Source of the DNA: Campylorhamphus procurvoides
Taxonomy: Eukaryota > Chordata > Aves > Passeriformes > Dendrocolaptidae
Assembly: GCA_013396655.1 (NCBI GenBank)
Contig: WBMV01003355.1
Location: 195,365-259,364 of the forward strand
Length of the DNA stretch: 64,000 bases
Direction: 5' to 3'
Shown here piece after piece: positions 48,096 through 61,404 of the stretch; positions within the stretch are counted from its first letter, which is position 1, and every line of letters begins with the position of its first letter. Made by a program: the position numbers and the translations under genes. A model generated the notes under the pieces. The model worked only from the letters and a program-made list of their open reading frames with translations. It had not been told where the DNA came from and did no database searches.

Positions 48096-48805
48096 CTCAG
48101 CGAATCACAGAATTTTTCATATTGGGATGCCTGAGTTCATCTCTTCCGCCTGCCCCTGAATGATTTTTCCCCCCCAAAACTGAGTGACTTTTCCAGTAAG
48201 GGGGTCCTTTCATGAAGTTTCTTCTGCCTTATTTAAACCATTTGTATGATGCATCTTTAAAAAAAAAAAAAGAACATAAGTTATCTAAGGTATATAAAAT
48301 AACTGCACTTTTTAGACAGTTTTTAGTAATTCAATCCAAAAGAACAATCATGCACTCCCAATTGCCCCTAGACTTCTGAGAAGGTTTCTGTGGAATTTTA
48401 AAAAAAAGCTTATTAATTCCTGTTGCTTTAGGCTCTCATGATGCTGCAGTCTCAAAGCTCCCTGGCTTTGGAGCTGCAGAATGCCTGGGAAGTTCAGGAA
48501 CCTGACTCCACGCTGCCCTTGGCTGAAAGAAAGGTCAGCATGCCACAGACACACTTGCCAAGTCAACTGCTTTCCCCTGTAGACCAGAGCTTTGTGGCCT
48601 TATCCTCAGATCTGTTAGGAAACTTGGCCAAGCCACTGCTTTTTGTTGTTCCAGGCACAATGTGTGTGCTGAATGAAGGTTCATGCTAAAGGGAGAGCCA
48701 GTGCAGGAAATGGAAGTAAACTCAGCTTTGAAAGTGCTTAAAAGCCATCCCGTGGCTCCTTAGACATCATTCCCAATTTTTTTTGCAGGTTTAATGATTT
48801 CCTAG

Positions 48806-48824
48806 ATTCATTCATTCATTCATT
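48806..48824. repeat. (ATTC)n microsatellite
   Basis: Nineteen bases of uninterrupted attc repeat. Confidence 0.95.
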
Positions 48825-51800
48825 GCCTTGCCCATTTTCATGCTTGTTTTCCTTCTGTCCTCTCAAAGTTAAGAGAGGTGGGACTTACTTGGCACATTAG
48901 GGAATGATCTTCCAACAGTCTGGATTAGCTTGGGATCAAAAAATAACCTCGTTGCTGACACCTCATTGTTGTTAACTCATTATTTCCTTGTGCCAAAGAC
49001 TTTCAAAGCACAGGGCTTTAATTCCTTTATTTTAGGGGAGCGTTTTTAGGGTACAAATTCTGGGCAGGCCACTACCAGTTATTTTAAACACAGTCACAGA
49101 AATGTTTGGAGAGCCGAAGTGGCTCGGGGTGGCAGTTTTGCTTTGACAGTGGCTTGGGGATTTTGGGGTTTGACTGAAGGTGAAATTTGGGCCAGAACAA
49201 ATGTGTGAACTTCCCACCCTCTTCCTTCAAACTTCTCTTAGTGAGAGGTCGACATTAATATGGAAAAGACTGCAAAACTGGAAGACTTGATTGCATTAAA
49301 TTTTTCCAGTATAAGACTTTCCCCTATTTTCCTTTCTCTCTGTTCATTTGCAGCTTAGATTAGGTATCTGCTTAGGGCAAGAACTGTGTCTTCAGGTACA
49401 ATTAATCAGCCAGTATATCTCTGGAGACAATTATGGTGAGATTCTCAATTCTTCTGGCTCTCCAGAGCTGTACAGAGAGCCGCAGAGATCTGCTGATTTA
49501 CAGCCACTGACCATCTGACCCAGCGTTCACACAGTTAAATATAACCTGAAACTGGGAACGTGGGTGCTGCTAAGGGTTGAATACTTTATTTATGTGACAT
49601 AAATATACGCCAAAAGAGAAGGGATGCTGGTGGTAATGTGTAACACAATGCTCAAATTTATACAATCGCCGTGTTTCAGTAATTGAGGGAATGTTGGATT
49701 TTACAGCATAACCCCTGCTCAGCTCTGGAATTCTGGTGCTGCTTTGTGATTAAATGAAACTTCCTAGCATAAGTTTGCTTATATGTCACAGCCTTTTCCA
49801 CAACTTCTTAAACAACCCATCCTTTTAAAAGAAAAACTCCTGCTCCCTTCTTTTGCCTGACATCATTTAACAATCAGACCTACTGTATTGGCCCCCTGTC
49901 TTGGCTAAGTCAAAATGGCCATCAAAACCACAACAATTCCAGCTCAAGTAGTTTGAAATAATTTGTATCATCCACTTCTCTTTTTAAAGCGAAAAACGCC
50001 TGTATTTTTCTAGCAGGTTTTTTTATTTTTTGAACAACAGCCACAGCAGAATGTCACCAGACAAATTCAGTGGGAGCTACACAAGGATAAAACCCTGTTG
50101 GTTCAAAGAAGGTAACAAGGATCTCAGAAATACATGCTGTGTGCATAAAGTGAATGTGTTACATACATGTTTGGTATCCCACAGCATGTGTGAGATAAAT
50201 TCAATATGCAACTATGGGATATTTTATACTGTATTTGGTGAATTCTTTCGTACCTTAGTGCTCGATGATAGGCATTCAAGCCTGTGACATCTGTTCTTGA
50301 CTTACAGTCTGTGGCTTTTGGAGAATTCCAAATGTTCATTTGCAGAAGCTGCGTGAAACACGTCCTGCATGTCGTGTAAACACTGTGCAGCATACTCCCC
50401 ATGTCAGCTCTGCTCACCAGTTGCTGCTGCTGCTGCATTTACAGGGAGACTTGAAAATGAACCAAATCAAAAAGAGAGTTCTCTCCAAGCACTGTGCACC
50501 TCCACTCACCCTCATAAAAGAACATTTCATTGGCCTACGTGCTTACAGAATTTTGGTATAATGATTTTTTCCAGGGAAAACATTGTTTAAAACAAAGAAA
50601 ATGTGGTGGTGTGTGTTCCTTCTATTCTTTGTTTCCTCTTAGACAATTTCTTTTCTTCTTTAAAGAACTATTTATTGGAGACATCACTTTTTACAACTGG
50701 CATTTTCACAATTTCAGATACAGATTTGCACAAAATAATCTTGATTTTTCTGAAATGGAAATTATTGTGAATATATTCCAGTGGTTTCAAATGGTCTATG
50801 TTCACTGTTATTCCTTACTGTCAATATTCAATATCATAATTAAGGGCTTATCTTTCAAGCTGATAGTGATTGATCTGTGAGTTAGCAGCAGTCTCACTGC
50901 TGTTGATACAAGACATCCATAACTTCTTTTGTTGCTCTATTGCTTTTATGATTGTCTCTACGAACTGCCTTTTGTATTTAGCTCAGTATTAATCAGGGAG
51001 GCAAGACTAAGCAATTGTTGATACTTCTATTTGGAAAACAAACAAAAAGAAATCATCAGAAAACCTTTTATACAGAAGCAAAAAACCCTCCAGAAGCAAA
51101 CTTATGCCAGATCAAGTGGACAATGACAGCTCTTGGCATTATCTCCTAGTGCTTGCCTAATTCACTGCAGGAGTGGGAGGACAGCTCTGCTGCTGTCTTT
51201 TAAAATGTTTTGTAAGGAGGAAAATGCTCAATTGCATACTTGCCGTTGAACTTGCTGCAACCCTAGATATAGAAAGTGATTCTGTGTTTTGTGTACTGAA
51301 TATCTACTCCCATTCTCATTTCTCACTGTCAAAGATATCTGGTGATCTCATGTGGAAAGTTCAGAGTGCTGTGTCACGGTCAGCATATTTAGTTTCTTTG
51401 GCACTAGGCAACCCCAGCGTTGTCTCTTCCAAATAACAACATTTCGTATTAATAGAGTTCTTTTTAGAGTATTGATAGTGCTTGGCAGGAGTGGAGAACT
51501 ACGTGTGCTAGATGATGGCCTAGTTAATTGTGGAATTTGATTCGCCTTTATTTCATGAGATGACTTGCAAATCCTTTCTCTTTTTACCAGAGAAGCATTT
51601 TGCAAGCATTACAAACCAAACTGGGAAGGAACTGGGATTTTTGTTCTCAGGTCTGGTAACAATCTCATGTCTTGCAAAGATCCCACAGCTGTTCTGACTT
51701 TAGGAGCTTTTGAAAATACCTGTTAATGCACTTTATTGAATCATCTCATGGTAAGACCCAACACAGATCTCTGAAAGTATCTGGAGAGCTCTCCATGATT

Positions 51801-51933
51801 TCACTGTGCTGTGCAGGGGACCACTAGACCCTTGAAGAGGGAAACTCTTCTCAGTCAGTATGAAAGCGTCTGTGGCTCTGTTAAAAACCTCTTTTCCAGC
51901 CTCTCCTCTACTTTCATCCTTCCTCCTCCTGTG

Positions 51934-51970
51934 TGTCCTGGTTTCGGCCCTCTGGGATTAAACCACAACA
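51934..51970. mobile_element. Possible remnant of an avian endogenous-retrovirus LTR
   Basis: Begins tgtcctggtttcggcc and ends gggattaaaccacaaca. The TG..CA ends and both motifs resemble the termini of LTRs common in songbird genomes, from my recollection of the family. Only about 37 bp fit and no internal viral sequence is seen. It may be a solo, internally deleted LTR or a chance match. Confidence 0.3.
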
Positions 51971-54900
51971 CTGTGCTGGGAGTTTCAGAGAGGAGAATTT
52001 TGGAAGAAGGCAAGCAGAGGATCCTCCCTCCATGGTGTTAGAGGAGGGTTTCCTTTCTCAGAGACACTCCCAAACGTGTGTCTTGTGCAACAGCCTGGCA
52101 TAGTGTTTATAAATGGATTTTCTGAGTTTGTGACCTCTTTCCAAAGGAGTCTCACCCAGAGTACAGTGGTCACTGTTGCAGAGAAGATTCTTTACCCAGG
52201 CCTCTCCACTGGGTAAATTTATACTTCTATGCAGATTAGAAAAGGTCTTGAATAGAAAGGAGCAGCCCTGGGTGAATCACTTGGAAACTTAGATGATATG
52301 CAAATAAGCTCTTTGGGGGTTTCAAAATGATTATTCTTTTCTGAATATTCAAGCATGTTTATTCAAATGACATTGTTAAAATCCAGTTAGTATTCCAAAA
52401 CTTCTGAGTGCCTCACATGACTGTATTTCATTTTACTTTTGCCCTAATGCGGAGAAAAGGAAGGTGAATAGCTCTGAAATTTAATTTTGAGTACATGTAA
52501 TTAGATGGCAATTAGATCTTCCTATAACCATGCCGACTTGGGATGAAATGTTATAAACTGTTTTACATGAAAGCATTACCTGCCTTTTAAAGTGCAAAAG
52601 AACAGAGAATCAGCACCAGGTGTGTCTAAACTGTGACTGAGGCAGTTAAGAGGAATCTGTGTGTAATTGTTTTCTTGACCATGAAAGCCAAAGGATTCAC
52701 ATCTACCAAAATATGTTTCTTGGAAGTACAAAGAGTCTTTCCCATGTCAGTTCCAGAGGCTGCAGGAGTAGTGTAAGGATTGGGGATGCTGCTGGGCTAG
52801 TGATTCCAAAGTGCAAACTGAAATGAGCTGAAATCTCTTCCAAATTTCAGGGGGTTTGAGACAGTGTAGGATATTGGGTGGTGCCTGAGAGAATAGAAAA
52901 CAAGATATGTGAGGTCTGTGAAACAGTAAAAGGTGAGATTTGATTATATGGTCATGGATCATTGTATTTTTACCCCCTTGGAAACTCAGCATCATGCTCT
53001 CCTCCTCCTCGCAGCTTCCCAGCATTCACCAATAGCAAAAAAACCCCAAACATTCAGTTTGGTGCATGAAAATCTGGAAAGGACATGGATGAGATTCCTA
53101 TTAGGGTAGAAATAGGCTCTGGAAATGTGCTGTCATCTCATCAGCCCACAGAAACACTCCAAAATACCACATTCTGGGGGAGAGAATGGAAAGCATCGAG
53201 AGCACCAAATGTGGCAACTGGAACCGATTGTAAAAAGCACAGGAGATGGGTAGGTCAGTGTTGGGAGGGGTAAGGGAGGAGCTGGCAGGTTTAAAGGGGA
53301 GGCCTGGGAGCAGCTGAGAGCTGCATTGAGCAAACATGCCAAAGCCATAAGAAAAACAATATTCCAAAGCCTCTGGAACAGGCATGGATATGCAAATTCT
53401 CTTAATTATTGAATGGGTAAATGAATTACTTTTTTGTCTTTGCTGCTTTTGTAAATTCTTCTTGGTTTTTTTTTTTTTTCAAATGAGTTCTTCCTGCAGA
53501 AGCCACAAGTGTTCTTTTCTGCTGCCTCTTCCTCCTCTTGGCCTTTTGGTTCTTGTTTGTTTCCTCCACAGAAAATAGGTATCTCTGCACAAAGCTCTTC
53601 ACTTGTTTATAGTCTCTTAAGCCAATATTTTAACTGTTTGTTTTTCTGTTTCCTCGCCTTTTTAAGAGTTTCCCTGCTTATTATTCTGAATCTGAAAGCC
53701 TCTGGGTGGAGTACCATTCTCTGTGAAGGAAATGCACAGGTAGCAGTTGATTCTCAAAGCTCCAAGTCTCATTCTGGGTAGGGATTCAGGTGGCTTTGCA
53801 TTGCAGAGGTCTAGCTGGAAGAGTTGGCAGGCTCGAGGGGTCTGAGGAACAGCCTCTAGAATTTGGTAGGGTCTAAAAGAAAGTTCTAATAAGAACGTGG
53901 TGACTTTGGAGAGTATAAGCTATAAAAATACACAGAGGGACAGATTTTCAAGGCTTTCTGCATTGCAGTTGCAAATGTACTTTCTTCTGTGGTTTATTAT
54001 ACATGCAGCTCATCATTTACTTGTGTGTGATTACATATTGGAATCTAGTGTGGGTGTGTGCACCACTGATGTAAAGTCATATGCCAATCTCTGATGGAGC
54101 AGCAGTTCAATTTCTCTACCTTTGAAATTGTGTCTCTGCTGTTCTTCAGCTGTGAAAGCAAGAGACAGTACCTATGTCCCTTCTCCCCCTATAGATCATA
54201 AGGAGCAAAGAGCTTATGTGAAAAGAAGAGTTCAGGAGAAGATCTTAATAGATTCTGGCCCATCAAAGACATACAGCAACATGAAAAGAGCAAACGTGCT
54301 GTGGAGCTTCTCTGAAGCTGTTTGCTAATGACCTCCAAAGAGCTAGAAACTGATAGAGAGAGAAGGAAAAACAGTGCAGGCTGAGAGAAGGATGCAAAGC
54401 AGGTGAAAGACAGAATAGGTATAGTTAATAAATATTTGACAGCAACAAAGCTGCAATGGGGCATCAAATTCTTCACATCTTCCACGCTGCCTGGTGTACT
54501 CTGTAGTGTCCAGGAAGAGCAGCAGCAGTTTTGGAGGGCATGAAAACAGAGTCACAGAATAATAACATAATAGAGCCAATTGAAAGGGTATGAAAGTACA
54601 TATTAAAATAGATTGATTTTTTTTTGATATCTGAATGATTACCACTTATTATTGGCAAAATGTAATTTGAAATGCAGCCTATAATAACTATTTTAAATAA
54701 GGAAAATAATAGGGTCAGGTCAAAAGATCAAAAGATTCACAATCCGGTCTGATAAAATACTAAATGAGACAGAGAGCACAGAAAGCACTTTGCCTTTTCC
54801 AGGGGAAGTTATGCTTGTCTGGAATAGGGAAAAATACTTGGGCTGAGCGAGAAGAAATGTTCGTGGTGCAAATTACTTGTTTTTAAAGAAAGCATTTAAG

Positions 54901-57442
54901 TTAAATTTTCAGTCACCTGAAAGTCTTTAACTGTGTCTTTTAAAATAAGATGTATTATTTTGGAAACCTTTGATGTGATATACCCCTAACAGGAACAATT
55001 AAACAAAAGCTTAAACTTGCATTTTTTATGCTTAAGTAAATTTTTCTCTTGGAATAAGAAACTTCATCTTCCCTTTTTCATCTGCTCCATGATTAGCAGC
55101 AGACTCAGCAATTTATTATTCTACGTTCTGGTGTAAATATAGATGGCCTCTGCTTAAAAAAAGGAAAAAAGTTTATGAGAAATGAGTGCAGGTGCACTAT
55201 CTGAAAAGAAGTGAGATAGTGGATTTGAGAAATAATGGGGGAGGCACTGTCCAACTGGGTTTTTTCAATGCATTGCCTTTGATAGTTGAAATAACTCTGC
55301 CTTCTCCAAATCCTGCTTTTCAGCCCCTAGCCTAAGAAGGTCTTTGTCAGGGGCTTTGCACCACCTTGTGACTCAGGATCATTTTCCCCCAAGAAAGCTG
55401 CCCAGGCCTGTGTAGCTGCAGACCTTGAGATAGAAGGAGGATTTCAGTTGCCAAAAGAAGGATGGTTTGGTTTTAATTTTTAATTAAAATGAGGCAGTGG
55501 TGGAGAGACTGAATTTGCAGGGCCTCCTCCATCAGGAGCATGAACCTGCAAATACAGATAAGTGGCTATGAAATCCACAAACTAGAGCTGTGCTAAGGCA
55601 GCTCTATTTAAATGGAGCAGATATTTCCATTTATAGTTGCCATGGGTCCTCCACATCATGCCCCGTGGGGGATCTTACTCAAAACTCACTGTTTCTCAAG
55701 CAATCCTGAGGTGGAGCACTTCTTACCCCTGCTCAAGAATGAGAAATGTCACCACTGCTAATTTGGTTCAAACTCTGGGAAATGAACTGACCATCACTTA
55801 AATATTTCTTTTACCTGTATGACTGACAGAACCCGAGACTTTGGAGGTAACCCTGCTTAGACTGGAGAACATCCCCCTGAGAAACAACTTGTTTTCATGT
55901 TGGCATGTACATGATTTTGTCCTTAGAGGTCACCAGATGGGCAGTAATTATCCTTGTTCTCAGCCAGTTAAGATCTGGAATGTCTCCTCTTAGCTTTTAA
56001 ACTCCAGACAATCATAACATCCTCATAATCACATTAAATAGCACAATAAATGTGGAGAATCCCTGAAAATATTTTGATGTTTGCAAGTAGCCCTTCCACA
56101 CCCACCCAGCAGACTGTACTTTCACCCCTCTGGGGCAAACCTCTCTGGCCTCCAGCACTTCTCTCAGGGTATATTCACACAGATCTATTTACACTCTGGG
56201 CCCTGGCTGGATATCAAGCTCATCCTAACAGTGCCCAAAGCTTCCTATTCTGCACTCTCTGCAGTCAGCAAGCAAGCTGTCCTGCTGAAACAAAGGATCA
56301 GTAATGCAGGGCAGCCACATTTCAGACAAACTGCATCTCAAATGCAATCGAGGCAGTGCCTGCTGCTCCCAGCAGTGCCATTCCCTGCGTTCAGGAAAGG
56401 CAGATTCCTTGAGGTTCCTCCCCAGGCTGTTTGTGTCTGTGCCAACCTGTGTTCTTAGAGAGCTGCTGGCAGGCACTGCTGCTGCTGTTGGGATTGTGCT
56501 CCATGCAGTTTGCATTGCTTCCAAGGCAAGACACAGCATCCTTGAAACCAGCTTCGTGTTTTGAAGCCCCAGTGGGCACCAAGACCTTCTTCCCCTGAAG
56601 GGCACTCCAGGGCTGTTTTGTTTGCCCTCTGACTGGCCTTTATTGAGCCAAACCTCTGTGTTCACCCAAAGAGAGCCTTTGGTGTGCCCTTCATGGCAGG
56701 AGCAGCTCCCACTCTGGAGGCTGGGGGGCTCCTTCTGCTTCCACACTCAGGCACAGTTCTCAGAACATTCCATTAGACCCTGATTTCTTTTGGCAACATC
56801 CCAGGTGTCCTTAGAGCAGACAGGAGAATGGCTGTTCTCCATAAGGTCAGAGGAAAGCCACTTTCCAGACACAGTAGTGTACATGGAACTGGTGACATTT
56901 GCAGAGGAATAAAGCCTGGAGACCTCTTTACTCTCTCCTACATGAAAATCAGCACAAATGATGATGACACTCAGGTTAGTGAAAGGATTCACTGTACAGA
57001 AAATGAGAAGAGTTTGCTCCATAAAGTAGTTCTCTAGTAAAAAAAAAAAGCCAATATTGATGAAAATAAGAATAATGCATAAACTTGCACACTGTCATAC
57101 CTAGGTCTAGGTTTATGAAGATGATTTGCCTTAAACAATGTTCATAACATAAATTCATCTAAAGGAGTGCATAACTGTAATGGAAAAGGAAATTGTGGGC
57201 ATTCCTTATTGCAGTAATTGTGTTACTTACCATCTTCCAAGGCTGGGCAGAGGGTATAATGGACAAGGAGAGCAGCCCACTTTTAAAGTCCCTCATTGTT
57301 AGTGTGACTAAGAAATTACCTTATAATTGAGACTGTCCATCACTTCAAAAAGCTTTGGCCATACCTTGAAACAAAGCTTGTGCTTCAGCTTGGCTGTGCC
57401 TGGGTTGTTCTTGCCAATATTTACTTGTCTGCAAAACCAGGA

Positions 57443-57485
57443 TGATCTTAAAGACCTTTTCCTGACCTAAACAATTCTGTGATTC
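57443..57485 (+). mobile_element. CR1 LINE 3' tail (very short)
   Basis: gatgatcttaaagacctttt, cctgacctaaac and attctgtgattc match the last bases of CR1 with a few differences. Confidence 0.75.
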
Positions 57486-59914
57486 CCAAGTTGTCTGACT
57501 GCCCTGGGTGAAATCAAGGTTTTCCTCTAGACTTTCATTATTTCTGTCTTCATTCAGAAATATTGCCAGGGAACAAATCAGGAGATAAATTCCAGCGGTT
57601 TGAACAAATAGCCAGGGAATCCCAATTTTTGGCAACATGGTGGTATCCACAGCCTTGAGCAAGTAATCAGTCCTCCCTTTGAAGCAGCTGGAAAATGCAC
57701 TGCTCTGTTCCTGTTGAAAGCCATTTAGTTGTGGTTCTTGTCAGGAAAAAATAAGGACAATCTATTCTGGTACTGGTAAATGCAGGGATATTTTGCTTTT
57801 AAACAATGCTTTATAATTTTTAGTAGCTTTTTTTAAAATAACAAAACCACAAAATGTTTTAAAAGCTACTGGTTTGGGTTTTTTTTCTGGGAGACGATTT
57901 TGTTTAATGCAGGGTTTTAAATTTTGAGGTGAAAGACTGTGGGGTTTTCTTATCTTACCCAGTTTAAACCTTCAGTGGGAAGTGAGTGGGAACCTGCGAG
58001 AACTTTTGCCACATCTAGAAAGGGAGAAGCATCATCAGGCATACTGTGGTTTCCTCCTTATTCCTTGACACTAGGTCAAGCTTATTTTTCCTGATAATTC
58101 TACACTGCACTTTGGAGGAAAAAAAGTATCTGCAAACAAGCCCCCAAAGCCCAATCATCAGTCATAATAAGTATTTTGTAAATTCACCCATAACCACGGT
58201 ATTTTCAAAGTCCTCAAAAATCTTTAGTTGCTGCTACTGTCAGGTGTTTCATTGGCTTCCTAAATGTAGGATATAATAGTATCTTCAATCTGTTGCTTAG
58301 GATCATTATGCCCAATAATCTGGTGGCATAAACTAGCTTAAAAGAGGGTGCTTTGAATGGTTGCATCCTTATTTTAATCCTAATACAGTCCTCTCACATG
58401 TTTGAAAAATCCAAGAAAAATTAGAATCAACGAACTCTAGTAATGCCAAGTTATGTCCAGTAGTTACAAGGAAAATACAAATATTATGGAAAATTACAAT
58501 TCTGGCATCCAGGTCATCAGTGTAATCTTTCAAGGTATCACCCCCTTTTTAATCTATACATTTCTTAGCATATATACCATCTCTCAAGTGAAATGGCAAC
58601 ATTTTTGCTGAGTATTCAGGTATTTCACAGTTGCATGCTGATATTTCTCTGTTGTTTTATTTTGGTCCCCATAATATGAACTATTGGCATTTCGTGTATG
58701 TGAGGTGTTACTAAGATGTATTTCATGCCCAAAGGTCTGTTCAGCCACTCACTTATGAAAAACAAGAGGTAGTGTTCATGTTGTGTGCCCAAAGCTACCT
58801 TTGCTAGTGGAGCTTGCACATTCACATTTTTGCTGAGGTTATTTATTCTGTCAAGTTACAGAGCCAGCACATGCAATTGACCTTTACAAAGTGAGCCATA
58901 AAACTTTTATTCTGTTCCCATTGTGGCTTGCCACAACACAGGCCCCTCCATGCCAGCAAGCATTGCCCTTCCTGGCCCAGCCTGGGGTGTCTGTCACCTC
59001 GTGATGGAGGCAAGGCAGGGTCTGAGGGCATTGTCAGGGGGGTCTATCAGTGGGGACAAGATGCTTTCTTCACCCTATGTCAAATAAATGCCAGGGTGCC
59101 ATCACTGTGCTCTGCCTTCCCTCAGAGGGACTTTTGGGTTTAATGCCTGCTTGATACCATGTCTTGTAGGCAAACCCCTTGGAGCAAGAGCAGAATAGGG
59201 AAATAGGAGAACAGAGCAGAAAACTGTTTATTGTTTCCTGCTCACCTCCCTGCTGGCTGCTGACACGCTCCTTAGCAGAAGGAGCACTCCAGTGCGCTCT
59301 GCGAGGTCGCAGATCTCGAGGGCAGATTGCAAAGGGCAGCTCAGTAACGCTTCTCAGCAGCCAGGCACTCCTCAAGAGCAGAACACGACAGCACTGGCCC
59401 AGAGTGGTAATGACTGTACCAGTTCTGGACAACTGAGTTTCATAACTGTCCATGGGGGAATGAATCAGACCCCAAGACCAGGAGAAATCTCTTCTGTCGC
59501 TTCAATTTCACTGCTGCCTCTTCTGCAGATGAAAATTCAAGACCTTTTTTGAGGATGAAAGAATAGCTTGGAGTCTGCAGTCATGCCTGTGCTTCTGCTG
59601 AAGTCACTTGTAAGGGTGACAGCTGCAGTAATGGATTTCAGTATGAAGACTGTGTAAACAGTCCCCCATTCCTGAAAGAACTGGCCAAGACAGTCAGGCA
59701 TTCCACACAGGTTTCTGTCAGACATCGGGTAGCAATTGCTGTTGGTCATCAGTGCCCTGCACTGATACTGAAATGTTAGGTGGGCCTAAAGATTACAAAA
59801 CCAGCAGCTACTTCACTGCTTCCCGCTTGCAGAGAGGTATCCTGACCTTTAGGCTTTTAGTAACCCTACTTATGCTTGTAGGAAGGGTTCAAGGACAAAA
59901 GAAACTGCCAGGTG

Positions 59915-61210
59915 TGGAAGGGGATTGATTCAGGGACCACAATAAATCCATGGGACATGATGGGCTGCACCCAGGGGTGTTGTCATTCTGAGCCTGCTCA
60001 CTATGCTCTCTGGAAGGTCATGGAGGTTGGGGAGGTCTCCCCTGACTGCAGAAAGGCAGGTGATACACCCAACTTCAGAAAGGGCATGAAGGACAATCTA
60101 AGGAATTACCAAATAATCATCAAATGAGCAATCTTGGTAGAAATTTCTGGGCACATGAAGGAGGTGGTGGTGATTGGAACAGCCAGCATGGATTTACAAA
60201 GGAACATCATGCCAAACCAACTTAATTGCCTCTTGTGGTGAGGTGACTTCACCTAGCAAGGAGGGGAAAGCAGTGTTGTCTACCTTGAGTTCAGCAAGGC
60301 TTTCCATATAGTCTCTCACAGAATCCTTGTGTCCAGTTTCAGATGGTCCCGTCTAGCTCAGCAAAAAACTGAGTTATTGGTCAAAAGGGCTTATGCTCTG
60401 TCCAGAGGCTGGTTAGTGTTCCCTGGGGGTCTATCTGGTCTGACACCTTTGTCAGTGACCTGGAGGAAGGGATAGGATGCAGTCCTGCCAGGTCTGTGGG
60501 CTGGGCATACTTAATATACTTGAGATCAGACCCGCCATTCAGAGGAATTTACACTTGGTAGAGGACTAGGCCAACAGGAACATCATGAAAAATAGAGAGT
60601 TCTTTATCTCAGACAGACTAACCCCCAGGGCTTGGTTAGCAGCTCTGCTCCAAAGGACATGGGAGGCTTGGGGCAGGCTGAACAGGAGTCAGCAGTGAAC
60701 TCTGGCAGGAGTGAGAGTGCATCAGACTGTACCAACAGGAGAACAGATGGCAGATCAAGGGAATTGATTCCTCCCTTTTACTCAGCGCTCATCACACCAC
60801 AGCTGGCACAGTGGGTCCACTCTGGAGACTCCCAGCACATGAAAGCTGCTGATAAACTGGAGTGACTCCACTGGAGGGCCAGCAGGAGGGCTGGGGTTGA
60901 AGCCTGAGGACTGGGAGGAGAGGCTGAGGCACTGGGTTTGCTCAGCCTGCAGAAGAGAACCACAATTCTCCAGCTCCTCAGAGGAGGTTACTGAGAAGAT
61001 AGGGCTGGGCTCTCTGCCAAAGGTGATAAACAAACAGGGGAGGTGCTGGCTACAGAGAACGGGGAAAAAATGACACTTTGGGAATAATTAGGTAGTGGAA
61101 CAGATTACCCAGAGGGGCTGTGCAGTCCCCACATGGGGGATTTTAAACCTGACTGGACAAAGACATAAGCAAGCTGGGACCTCGTGAAGTCCCTTCTGTT
61201 CTGAATTACA
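59915..61210 (+). mobile_element. Decayed CR1 LINE with part of its reverse transcriptase region
   Basis: A diverged, frame-broken CR1 copy of about 1.3 kb. Successive segments follow CR1 order: the stretch before the RT core (gatgggctgcacccaggggt; GEVSPDCRKAGDTPNFRKG in one frame), the RT motif region at about 60277-60315 (vyLeFSKAF, family YLDFSKAF), and the segment near 60450-60475 coding DLEEGIGC (family DLDEGIEC). Then come the 3' portions around 60770-61160 (agaggctgag..ttgctcagcctgcagaagag, ggaacagattacccagaggggctgtg). Stops and indels break every frame, so it is a fossil. It lies beyond the RBM24 polyadenylation site in the opposite orientation. Confidence 0.9.
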
Positions 61211-61404
61211 ATAACTCTCAGGATGGATCTTCCCCACCTTCTCTGTAGGATTTCCCCCATGTAATACAGCTCCTATCAGTCTGTAGAGTTGAAGTCCATG
61301 TACATGCTGCTCTTCACCCCACAGACCAGGAAAACCACATGAAAGGCTGCCCCCCGAGTTTTAACTAGGCAAGATCCAAGACTAGGCAAAACCAACACCA
61401 GACA

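Larger units (their letters stand above)
43176..61404. other. CAP2-RBM24 intergenic region
   Basis: About 18 kb with no gene I can support. It contains short CR1 tails (46720-46800, 57443-57485), a possible LTR remnant (51934-51970), simple repeats (46681-46716, 47930-48095, 48806-48824) and a decayed CR1 copy (59915-61210). Open frames such as 56225-56746 (minus) and 56081-56458 (plus) show no recognisable domains. Confidence 0.75.

Noticed and set aside
48096..48200. gaatcacagaatttttcata as a CR1 tail
   Set aside because: Only a short, weak match that does not continue into further CR1 sequence.
56225..56746. 173-codon minus-strand frame in the intergenic region
   Set aside because: No recognisable domain, overlaps an open plus-strand frame of similar quality, and shows no splice or start context.
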